A DNA stretch of 64,000 nt from Verrucomicrobiaceae bacterium (GTDB lineage: Bacteria; Verrucomicrobiota; Verrucomicrobiia; Verrucomicrobiales; Akkermansiaceae): assembly GCA_027491155.1 (NCBI GenBank), contig JAIXWR010000005.1, forward strand, positions 39,723 through 103,722. The letters are read 5' to 3'. The notes under the pieces were generated by a model. It made no database searches, had not been told where the DNA came from, and saw only the letters and a program-made list of their open reading frames with translations. Shown here piece after piece: positions 1 through 8,199 of this stretch (positions are counted from its first letter, which is position 1; every line of letters begins with the position of its first letter). Both the position numbers and the translations under genes were made by a program.

Positions 1-1044
1 GATCCCAACGATCAGAATGGTCTCCGCCAGCGTCTTGCTGATTTCCTTCAGCGCCTCGCGCATGAACATCGTGCCGTCGTAGGCGAGGTGCATCTCGATG
101 TCCTTCGGCAAGGTCGGCCGGATCCGCGCCATCTCGGCTTCGAGCGACTTGGCAACGTCGATCTCGTTCGACCCGACCAGCGGCCACACGCCGAGATAGA
201 CGCCTTCCTTCTCGTTGCGCTTGGCGATCAGGTCGGGCTCCTCCGCGCCGAGCTCCACCTTCGCGACATCGGTCAGACGGATAATCGCGCCGTTGCGTTC
301 GACCACGATCAGCTTTTCGAAATCATCGGTCGATCGCAGGTCGGTGTTAGCCAGGAGGTTGACTTCCACCAGGTTCCCCTTGGTCCGTCCCACCGCCGCG
401 AGGTAGTTGTTCCGTCGCAGCGCGGATTGGACGTCGCCAGGTGTGAGATTGAGCGCGGCGAGGCGCTGGGGATCGATCCACACCCGCATCGCGATCGCCC
501 GGCCGCCTTCGATGGTCACGCGCTGGATGCCCGGCAAGGTCGCGAACTGTGGCTGGAGCGAGCGCGACAACCAGTCGGTGACCTCGGAGACACTCCGCTC
601 CGACGAGGTGAAGCTCAGGTAAAAGGTCGCGTATGGCCGGTCGGCGCGCTGGACCTCGACCATCGGCGGCTGCGCGTCGGGCGGCAGCTCGGCGCGGACC
701 TGCTGGAGCCGTGCGCTGATCTCGGCCAGCGCCGCGGTGGTGTCGTGGTTCAACTTCAGCCGCACTGTCACCGTGCTGACCCCGGCGCGGCTGCTCGACT
801 CCACGTGATCGACCCCGCCGATCTGCGAGACTACCCGCTCGATCGGCGTGGTCAGGAAGCCGCGCACCGTCTCGGCACTCGCCCCGTAGTAGATCGTGGT
901 GACCAGCACCGACGAGCTTTCGAGCTTCGGAAACTGCTGCACCGGCAGCGAGCCGACCGCCCGCCAACCGACAAGGACGATCACCAGGTTGACCACGATG
1001 GCCAGCACCGGGTGCTTGATGAAGAGATCGGTAAAGGAGCGCAT
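1..1044 (-). CDS. Efflux RND transporter permease subunit (AcrB/MexB-like), partial: 3' end beyond window
   Basis: Minus-strand frame from cat at 1042-1044 reads MRSFTDLFIKHPVLAIVVNLVIVLVGWRAVGSLPVQQFPKLESSSVLVTTIYYGASAETVRGFLTTPIE..., typical RND N-terminus; no stop before window edge; directly upstream of the adaptor gene product order. Confidence 0.9.
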   Translation of the reverse strand, partial: MRSFTDLFIKHPVLAIVVNLVIVLVGWRAVGSLPVQQFPKLESSSVLVTTIYYGASAETVRGFLTTPIERVVSQIGGVDHVESSSRAGVSTVTVRLKLNHDTTAALAEISARLQQVRAELPPDAQPPMVEVQRADRPYATFYLSFTSSERSVSEVTDWLSRSLQPQFATLPGIQRVTIEGGRAIAMRVWIDPQRLAALNLTPGDVQSALRRNNYLAAVGRTKGNLVEVNLLANTDLRSTDDFEKLIVVERNGAIIRLTDVAKVELGAEEPDLIAKRNEKEGVYLGVWPLVGSNEIDVAKSLEAEMARIRPTLPKDIEMHLAYDGTMFMREALKEISKTLAETILIVGI

Positions 1045-1062
1045 CGGGCCGGATGGTTTCGA

Positions 1063-2163
1063 TTACTGGCCTTGCGGCGCTTGTCCGGCATCCGCCACCA
1101 GCGCGCCTTCACGAAGTTTGAACGATCCGGACGCCGCGACCGGCTCTCCCACCTTCAATCCGCTTTCGATGATCACCTCATCCCCCATCACCGACCCGCT
1201 TTTCACCAGCCGCATCGCGGCCCGCGGCTTGCCCTGCGGATCGTTGGCAATGACGAACACGTGGTCGCCCTCCGGCCCGCGTCGCAGCGCGCTCACCGGC
1301 ACCGCGACGACCTGGCGGACCACGCCGACCGGCACCCGGACCTGCACCGAGGCACCGGGCGGCGGGAGCTTGCGGGCATCGTCGACCAGCGCCCGGATGT
1401 TCGCATTGCGGGTATTGCGGTCGATCAGCGAATCCAGCGCGATGATCGTGGCGCTCACCGGCGCGTTCTTGTCCGCGCCGATGACCTCGACCACGTCGCC
1501 TTCCTTCAGCCCGAGCGCGACGGTCTGGGTGACGGTGAAATCGACATGCACCGCCTCGTCCACGCCTTGCAAGGTGGTCAGCTCGACGCCTTCGATCAGG
1601 TATTGACCCGGATGCAGGTCCGACAGCCCGATGCGGGCGCGGAACGGCGCACGGATCATCTTGCGGGCGATCATCGCCTTGGTCCGCTCGATCTGGGCCA
1701 GCGCGACATCGCGTTCGGCCTGGGCTTGATCAAGGTCCTGCTTGGAAGTCGCATCGCTGGTATCGAGCGCCTTGATCCGCTGCAAGGTCGCCTCCGCCAG
1801 CGAGGCCAGCGCTTCTTGCGCCTTCAGTTCCGCCTCTTCCACCGCGGTGTCCAGCACCACCAGCTCGGCCCCTTCCTCGACAATCTTGCCCGGCGTGAGA
1901 TCGACCCGCTTCACCACTCCCGGCAGCTCGTTCTTCAGCATGACCGAGCGCAGCGCCAGAACCGTGCCGACCGCGTTCGTCGTGCGCCGGTGCTCGACCT
2001 CGCGGGCCGCTTGCACGATGACCGCCTCCATCGGCTCCGGCATCATCGCCGCCTCGGCCGCGGCCTCCGCCATGTGGGACTTTTTCAAGGCCGCAAGACC
2101 GAAACCGATCCCCGCCACAGCCCCGATGAGTCCCAACGATGCGATCCAAGGTGCTGCCTTCAT
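1063..2163 (-). CDS. Efflux RND transporter periplasmic adaptor subunit (membrane fusion protein)
   Basis: MKAAPWIASLGLIGAVAGIGFG N-terminal signal, barrel-sandwich motifs (GVVKRVDLTPGKIVEEGAELVVLD; IRAPFRARIGLSDLHPGQYL); adjacent RND permease. Confidence 0.9.
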   Translation of the reverse strand: MKAAPWIASLGLIGAVAGIGFGLAALKKSHMAEAAAEAAMMPEPMEAVIVQAAREVEHRRTTNAVGTVLALRSVMLKNELPGVVKRVDLTPGKIVEEGAELVVLDTAVEEAELKAQEALASLAEATLQRIKALDTSDATSKQDLDQAQAERDVALAQIERTKAMIARKMIRAPFRARIGLSDLHPGQYLIEGVELTTLQGVDEAVHVDFTVTQTVALGLKEGDVVEVIGADKNAPVSATIIALDSLIDRNTRNANIRALVDDARKLPPPGASVQVRVPVGVVRQVVAVPVSALRRGPEGDHVFVIANDPQGKPRAAMRLVKSGSVMGDEVIIESGLKVGEPVAASGSFKLREGALVADAGQAPQGQ

Positions 2164-2227
2164 GATTCCGTGCGCACGGAGCTTTCCCCTCCGCAGCGAG
2201 GGGCAGCTAGGCAACAGGTTCAAGCCT

Positions 2228-2233
2228 TGTCAA
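2228..2233 (-). promoter_or_regulatory. -35-like TTGACA of RND operon (paired with CTAGCT at 2205-2210, 17-nt spacer)
   Basis: Minus strand TTGACA-N17-CTAGCT upstream of 2163 start. Confidence 0.45.
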
Positions 2234-2384
2234 ATCCGGGAAAGGCCGCCGGGCGCTTCAAACACTTATGAATCCGATGATCCCCTCGCCGCATCATCCT
2301 GCATCCGGCAGCCGATCTTTTTTCATTTTCCCGTGATCGATCTCCCCCGCGGCCTCGCTTCATCGGCGAATCCATGACTTTCCC

Positions 2385-2882
2385 GTGGCATCCGACCCTT
2401 CCACCGAACGCTGGCGCCTCTGGATCCAAGAGCGCGGAGATGCCTTCCTGCTCTACGCCCGCCAAAGGACGCGCTCCGAGGAAGACGCCCGCGACGTGGT
2501 CCAGGAGGCCCTCGCGGAATCCTGGAACCGCAGCGCCGGCGAGGTTCCCGATGCCGCGCTGGTCTATGCGACCATCCGCCGCCGGGCCATCGACCACGGC
2601 CGCAGCACCGACCGCCGCTCGCGGCGCGATGCCGTCCATGTCGCCGAGTCCGAGGCATGGTTCGAACCGGACTTCAGCGAGGCCGACACCCACCTCGCCG
2701 TGGCCGATGCTCTTCGCCAGCTTCCCGACCCGCTCCGCGAAGCCGTCACGCTCCGTCTCTGGGGCGGCCTCCGTTTTCCCGAGATCGCCGAAATCACCGG
2801 CGTCTCCGTGCCCACCGCCACCTCGCGCTACCGGCTGGCCATCGACCGCCTGCGCGGAACCCTCAGCCCGCTCTTCGCATGA
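2385..2882 (+). CDS. ECF-type RNA polymerase sigma factor (GTG start)
   Basis: Region 2 (DARDVVQEALAESW) and region 4 (RQLPDPLREAVTLRLWGGLRFPEIAEITGVSVPTATSRYRLAIDRLR). Confidence 0.88.
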   Translation: MASDPSTERWRLWIQERGDAFLLYARQRTRSEEDARDVVQEALAESWNRSAGEVPDAALVYATIRRRAIDHGRSTDRRSRRDAVHVAESEAWFEPDFSEADTHLAVADALRQLPDPLREAVTLRLWGGLRFPEIAEITGVSVPTATSRYRLAIDRLRGTLSPLFA

Positions 2883-3295
2883 ACGATCCCTTTGAAGAAA
2901 AGCTCCGCGCCCTGCGGCCGGCCGCCATGCCTGCCGGGCTTCAGGAACGGCTGGCACGTCCGCCGGAACCCGCCGCCCGGCGCCCGGACCGCCGCATCCT
3001 GTGGATCACCTTCGCCACCGCCGCGGCCGCCTGTGTGACCGCCGCGCTCTTCCTTCATTCCTCGCCCTCGCCGGCAACGACCGGCGGCACCCCGCAACTC
3101 GTTGCCGAGCGCTCGCAACGCGTCACTTCCGTCCGACCGCTCTCCGTCGTCACCGACGAGTCCAAGCGCGCCTGGCGCCTGGTCGAAGTCCAGTGGGTCG
3201 AGGAAGACACCCTCGTCGCCGCCGACCAGCCGTCCGCCGTCCAGCTCCAGGACCACTACCGCACGGTCGTCCCGGTCGCCATCCACTTCGATTGA
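2879..3295 (+). CDS. Anti-sigma-like membrane protein / hypothetical
   Basis: ATGA overlap with sigma stop; single TM segment ILWITFATAAAACVTAALFL. Confidence 0.6.
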   Translation: MNDPFEEKLRALRPAAMPAGLQERLARPPEPAARRPDRRILWITFATAAAACVTAALFLHSSPSPATTGGTPQLVAERSQRVTSVRPLSVVTDESKRAWRLVEVQWVEEDTLVAADQPSAVQLQDHYRTVVPVAIHFD

Positions 3296-3306
3296 TCCCC
3301 AACCCG

Positions 3307-3765
3307 ATGAACCCCATGAAAGCAACACTGCACCTGACCCTCCTGTTCGCCGCGTCGGTGGCTCTCGCCGCCGATTTCCCTGTCGCCCCGAATGTCGAGG
3401 TGAACCCGGGCGGCGAGACCAAGGTCGAATCCAAGAAGTCCTCGAGCTCGAAATCCGAGTCGACCTCCACCGGCTCGGCCACGTCGACCACCAGCACCAC
3501 CATCGACGGCAAGACCGTCACCATCACCCGCACCACCGGCCCGGACGGCAAGACCAAGGTCACCGTCACCACCCGCAAGGGCGACCGCAAGCCGAAGGTC
3601 GAGGAGATGACTCCGGAAGAATTCGAGGAGAAATACGGCCCCAAAAAGAAGAAGGGCGACGAACCCCTCGCTGAAGAAAAGGAAGAGCCCGCCGAAGAGG
3701 AGGACGCGGCGGGTAGACACGACGAACCCCAAACTCCGGCCAAGCCGGGAAAGGCCACCGAATGA
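3307..3765 (+). CDS. Secreted hypothetical protein, Ser/Thr- and charge-rich
   Basis: Signal peptide MNPMKATLHLTLLFAASVALAA; low-complexity KSSSSKSESTSTGSATSTTSTT and acidic C-terminus. Confidence 0.6.
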   Translation: MNPMKATLHLTLLFAASVALAADFPVAPNVEVNPGGETKVESKKSSSSKSESTSTGSATSTTSTTIDGKTVTITRTTGPDGKTKVTVTTRKGDRKPKVEEMTPEEFEEKYGPKKKKGDEPLAEEKEEPAEEEDAAGRHDEPQTPAKPGKATE

Positions 3766-4658
3766 AACGCACCCTCCTTTGCCTCGCCCTGTTAGGCTCC
3801 GCCGCGCTCGCCGATGACGCGCAGACGGTCGACCTCGGCAACGGCACCACCCTCGAGATCCGCGACGGCAAGGTCTCGCTCAAGAACGACAGTCAGAGCG
3901 GCGGCGGCAGCAGCAGCGTCTCGCAAAGCAGCCATACCGACGCCTCCGGCAGCACCGTCACCCGCGTCACCACCGAACGCAACGGCCGGCGCGCCACCCG
4001 CACCGTGACCGTGGGTCCGGATGGCAAGGTCAGCATTTCCGGCGACGAACCCGCCAACGATCCGCCCGACCGCGACCCGGCGGAGGAACAGGCCGGCGGC
4101 GGCTGGCTCGGCGTCCACACCGTGCCCCTGGTCCCCGCCCTCCGATCCCAACTCGAGATCCCCGAAGGCCAGGGCATCGTCATCGAATTCATCGCCGAAG
4201 ACGGCCCCGCCGCGGACGCCGGGCTCGAGGAAAACGACATCATCCTGACCCTCGACGGCAAGCCGGTCCGCAGCGTCGAGGCCTTCCGCAAACAACTCCG
4301 CGAGTCGATGCCCGGCGCCACCGCCGTCATCACCTACCTGCGCAAGGGCAAGGAAGGCAGCGCCGTCGCCACCCTCGGCGAGCGCCCCGCCGACTCCCCG
4401 CCGGGCAATGCCGTGAAGCAGGAAGCCGCGCGCCTGATGCGGGAAATGCTGGAACGCCAGGGCCCCGGCCGCCGCAGCGTGGTGGTCGAGTCCGACGGCA
4501 GCACCCGCGTGGTCGAAAGCGACGACGGCGATGCCTTCGACCTGCTGCTCGACGACCCGAACGTCCCGGAAAACATCAAGGAGCAGATCCGCAAGGCCCG
4601 CGAGGAACTCCGCAAGGCGCAGTCCGACGCGCCCGGTGCCGAAGACCCCGAGGAATAA
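3762..4658 (+). CDS. PDZ domain-containing secreted protein
   Basis: WLGVHTVPLVPALRSQLEIPEGQGIVIEFIAEDGPAADAGLEENDIILTLDGKPVRSVEAFRKQL is a PDZ domain; signal peptide; overlaps upstream ORF by 4 nt. Confidence 0.82.
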   Translation: MKRTLLCLALLGSAALADDAQTVDLGNGTTLEIRDGKVSLKNDSQSGGGSSSVSQSSHTDASGSTVTRVTTERNGRRATRTVTVGPDGKVSISGDEPANDPPDRDPAEEQAGGGWLGVHTVPLVPALRSQLEIPEGQGIVIEFIAEDGPAADAGLEENDIILTLDGKPVRSVEAFRKQLRESMPGATAVITYLRKGKEGSAVATLGERPADSPPGNAVKQEAARLMREMLERQGPGRRSVVVESDGSTRVVESDDGDAFDLLLDDPNVPENIKEQIRKAREELRKAQSDAPGAEDPEE

Positions 4659-4722
4659 CACCCGCCGGAACTTCGCGCTCGTCTCCCGGGAGCGGAGGCG
4701 CTTAGTCACTCGGCCGGAGCCC

Positions 4723-5958
4723 ATGCTTTTCGACCGCTGGCAAGACACCCTCTCCCGCTTCCGGCACGCGCCCGCCCTGTTCGAGGGCGGGCGTTCGCTG
4801 TCGTTCGGGGACCTCGCCGGACGACTGGCCGCACTCCCCGCCGCGGCCAACACCATCATCGCCCGCGGCACCCCGACCGACATCGTCCTCGCGGTCCTGC
4901 AAGCCTGGCGGGACGGCCAGGCGGTCCTGCCCCTCGAAGCTTCCGCACCGCCGCCGGATCTAACAACGAACCTCCCCGCCGGCACCGCCCACCTGAAGCT
5001 CACCCCGGGCATCGAAGGCAAGCCGCGCGCCGTGTTCTTCACCGCGGATCAGATCGCCGCCGATGCCGACCGCCTGGTCGCCGCGATGAACCTCCGCCCC
5101 GGCATCCCGAACCTTGCCGCGATCTCCCTCACCCACTCCTACGGCTTTTCCAGCATCCTGCTCCCGCTGCTGCTCCACGGCGTGCCGGTCCACGCGGTGG
5201 AAGTGCCTTTCCCGAAAGTCATGGCGGATGCGATCGACGCCCACGATGCCGTCGTCCTCCCCGCCGTCCCCTCGATGTGGCGCGCCTGGCACCGCGCCGG
5301 CTTCCTGCGGCCGGAAAGGATCGCCCTCGCCGTGTCCGCCGGCGCGCCGCTCTCCCTCGAACTCGAGCACGCGGTCTTCGCCAACGGCGGCCTGAAGCTC
5401 CACAACTTCTACGGCGCCAGCGAATGCGGCGGCATTTCCTTCGATGCCAGCGACACGCCGCGAACCTCCGCCGCCGATCTCGGCACGCCGCTCGACGGCG
5501 TCGCGGTGACGCTCGACGCCTCGGGCCGCTTCCACATCGCCAGCTCCTCCGTCGCCCTCGGCTACCAGGCCGCCCGCGATGGCGAGGTCCTAGGCGGCGG
5601 CTCTTTCCTCACCCAGGACCACGGCCGGATCAAAGGCGGGCACCTGTTGTTAGACAGCAGCGGCGCGGAATCGATCAACGTCGCCGGCCGCAAGATCGGC
5701 CCCGCGAAGATCGAAGCCGCCCTGATGGCGACCGGCCTGTTGGAGAAAGCCCGCGTCTTCGGCGTCCCGAGCCACGACCCCGAACGCGTCGAGGAAATCA
5801 CCGCCCTGGTGAAGCTGAAATCCGGCACCCTCGATCAACTCCGCCAGCGCATGTCCGGCACCCTCGAAGGCTGGGAAATGCCGCGGCACTGGATGACCCC
5901 GGAAGACGATGCGCTCTGGCAACTCTCCCGCGCCGATCTCAAGAAGCGCCACCGTTGA
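4723..5958 (+). CDS. AMP-binding enzyme (acyl-adenylate-forming, short form)
   Basis: TPGIEGKPRAVFFT (A3-like, divergent), NFYGASECGGI, GHLLLDSSGAESINVAGRKIGPAKIEAALMATGLLEKARVFGVP C-terminal motifs. Confidence 0.78.
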   Translation: MLFDRWQDTLSRFRHAPALFEGGRSLSFGDLAGRLAALPAAANTIIARGTPTDIVLAVLQAWRDGQAVLPLEASAPPPDLTTNLPAGTAHLKLTPGIEGKPRAVFFTADQIAADADRLVAAMNLRPGIPNLAAISLTHSYGFSSILLPLLLHGVPVHAVEVPFPKVMADAIDAHDAVVLPAVPSMWRAWHRAGFLRPERIALAVSAGAPLSLELEHAVFANGGLKLHNFYGASECGGISFDASDTPRTSAADLGTPLDGVAVTLDASGRFHIASSSVALGYQAARDGEVLGGGSFLTQDHGRIKGGHLLLDSSGAESINVAGRKIGPAKIEAALMATGLLEKARVFGVPSHDPERVEEITALVKLKSGTLDQLRQRMSGTLEGWEMPRHWMTPEDDALWQLSRADLKKRHR

Positions 5959-6009
5959 ATCGACTTCGCGCTTCTCCCCTGCCCCGCGATCCGCTCTCTT
6001 CCTCGCCTC

Positions 6010-6498
6010 ATGGACAAGCAAGCGTTCTGGGAACTGCTCGAAGGCCTCGACCCCGAAAGCGCCGGCGGCGAACTGGCGGCGCGGCTCGATGCCCTCGAAC
6101 CCGAAGCCATCGCCGAGTTCCAGCGCCACTTCGACGAGGAGCACGCCCGGGCTTACACCTGGCCGCTTTGGGGAGCCGCTTACCTGATGGAAGGCGGCTG
6201 CTCGGACGACGGCTTCATCGACTTCCGCTACGGCCTCATTTCCCGCGGCCAGAAAGTCTTCGCAAGCGCGCTCGCCGACCCCGACTCGCTCGCGGTGCTG
6301 CTCGATGAAGACGACTTCCTCTCCAACGAGGAGTTCGGCTACGTCGCCGGCGAGGTTTACGAGAACAAGACCGACCGTGAAATCCCGCGCGATGGAGCGG
6401 ACCCTCCCGCCGACCCGTCCGGCGAGGAATGGGACTTCGACGACGAGGACCTCTGCGCCGCCAAACTGCCGAAGCTCTGGGCGAAGTTCGGCTACTGA
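6010..6498 (+). CDS. DUF4240-like protein
   Basis: MDKQAFWELLEGLD...ALEPEAIAEFQRHFDEEHARAYTWPLWGAAYLMEGGCSDDGFIDFRYGLISRGQKVFASALADPDSLA. Confidence 0.75.
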   Translation: MDKQAFWELLEGLDPESAGGELAARLDALEPEAIAEFQRHFDEEHARAYTWPLWGAAYLMEGGCSDDGFIDFRYGLISRGQKVFASALADPDSLAVLLDEDDFLSNEEFGYVAGEVYENKTDREIPRDGADPPADPSGEEWDFDDEDLCAAKLPKLWAKFGY

Positions 6499-6514
6499 GC
6501 CGCCCCGGTGCCTG

Positions 6515-8098
6515 TCACTCCGGCACGATCCGGTAGTAGCTCTCCAGGATCAGCAGGCAGAGGCAGTTCCGGTAGTGGACATTGCTCGTGTAAAGCGCCG
6601 CCACCGCGTTCGGCTTTTTCCCGCCGCCCGGCGCTTTCCAGGAACCGTCCTCCTGCTGGTTCTCGATCAACTGCGGCATCACCCGCGCTTGATAAATCTG
6701 CCACTTCTTGCCTCCTGTTCCTCCATCCTGCCGCATGGCCAGAGACTCAAAGAAGTGCCCATACAAATCGCAGTCCTCGCCGTTGAAGTTGAAGCGCGAT
6801 TTCGAATCCAAGTAGCGGAGACCTCGCTGGGTGCTTTGGGCACTTTGCTTACCCCAAAGCTGAAGGCAAAAGACCCCGGCCCCTGTCAGCGTGTGGTATC
6901 CGTTCGCAGCGGGCCTGTCGCCCTTGCCCTCATATCCGAAGCCCCCATCCTCAGCCTGCCTGGCCTCAACGTAATCCAGCGCCCTACGCATGGATCTCGT
7001 CATGTTGACAATCGGAACCCCCGCCTTCTTGCAGGCCGCCAATGCAACAATCTGCCATGCGGCGACTGACAGATTGGCGCCCAATTCGCCCGACTCGCTG
7101 TAGCCATACGCCCAACCACCGGACTCGTGCTGGTTGCTGACGATGAACTGTCCGGCATTCTGGGTGACCTCCGCCAAGTTTGGCACATTGAGGTTGAGCT
7201 GTTCGCACCACGCCAGCGCCTCGGCCAGGGCCTGGGTGGCGATCGCATGTTCGTAGGGCAGCTGATTCTTGTCCCCGGAAGAATCGAGGACGCCGTCCTT
7301 GGCCATGCCGCGGCTGACCAGGAAAGTGATGGCCCGCAGACAGGAATCGCCGAACTCCTCGGAAAGCGGGGTTTCGCAATGGCCGAGATAGGCGAGCAGG
7401 GCCAGACCGGTCATCGCGCACTGGTTGCCGCCCGTCCAACTGCCGTCCTCGTTCTGGGTGGACTTGAGCCAGCGCAACCCTTTCAGCACGGCCTCTTCCG
7501 ATTCCACCGACCCGCCGCCAAGCTCGATCATCCGCATCCGCTCCTCGCCATGGCGGAACCGCATCGACTTCGGCACCGGCCTGAAAAAAGCGACCATTTC
7601 CTCGGGCGGCGAGGCGATCTCGTCCTCCACCCGGGCGATCACCGGAGCAAGCGCCTTCGCATCCACCGTCATCCCCGCGTTCCCCAGCCGCTTCTCCAGT
7701 TTCCGCAGCGCGACCAGTTGGTCCATGCGCGCCTGCCGCAGGCCCGGTGCCGCGGCCTCCGCCAGCTTCCGGCTCTCCTCCGCATGGATCCTCGCCAAGC
7801 CCGCCACTCCGGGATGCTCGATCTTCCCCGGATCCAGGGTCCCCGCGTCCAGGTCGTTCAAGGCGCGGACCACCGCCAGTTCCCCGGCCACGTCCCCGGT
7901 CGCCCGCGCCTTCTCCTCCAGCTTCTTCAAGGCCGCCTTGAACTTCTCGTTCAGCTTCGCCCGCGGCTCCAGCAGCGCCGTGATCCGCTCCTCCGTCGCG
8001 ATCTCGATCTTCGCCACCTCCGCCGCGGTGTCGATGGCCGCCACCGCCACCTGTGCAGCCATCACCACCACCGCCACCGCATGGGAAAGAGCTTTCAT
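6515..8098 (-). CDS. Secreted prenyltransferase/squalene-oxidase repeat protein
   Basis: Repeats GLRWLKSTQNEDGSWTGGNQCAMTGLALLAYLGH, AGQFIVSNQHESGGWAYGYSE, ALDYVEARQAEDGGFGY; N-terminal signal. Confidence 0.82.
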   Translation of the reverse strand: MKALSHAVAVVVMAAQVAVAAIDTAAEVAKIEIATEERITALLEPRAKLNEKFKAALKKLEEKARATGDVAGELAVVRALNDLDAGTLDPGKIEHPGVAGLARIHAEESRKLAEAAAPGLRQARMDQLVALRKLEKRLGNAGMTVDAKALAPVIARVEDEIASPPEEMVAFFRPVPKSMRFRHGEERMRMIELGGGSVESEEAVLKGLRWLKSTQNEDGSWTGGNQCAMTGLALLAYLGHCETPLSEEFGDSCLRAITFLVSRGMAKDGVLDSSGDKNQLPYEHAIATQALAEALAWCEQLNLNVPNLAEVTQNAGQFIVSNQHESGGWAYGYSESGELGANLSVAAWQIVALAACKKAGVPIVNMTRSMRRALDYVEARQAEDGGFGYEGKGDRPAANGYHTLTGAGVFCLQLWGKQSAQSTQRGLRYLDSKSRFNFNGEDCDLYGHFFESLAMRQDGGTGGKKWQIYQARVMPQLIENQQEDGSWKAPGGGKKPNAVAALYTSNVHYRNCLCLLILESYYRIVPE

Positions 8099-8199
8099 CC
8101 GGACCTATGCCCTAGCCCCCCGGCCCTCCCCGGTCAAAGCCATTCGGCCCCGGATTTCCCCTTGCCGCCCGTCCCCCGCTTTCCTAGCGTTCCCGCCCC

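Noticed and set aside
88-2271. 727-aa plus-strand ORF
   Set aside because: Antisense to the RND permease and adaptor genes, which have clear family motifs.
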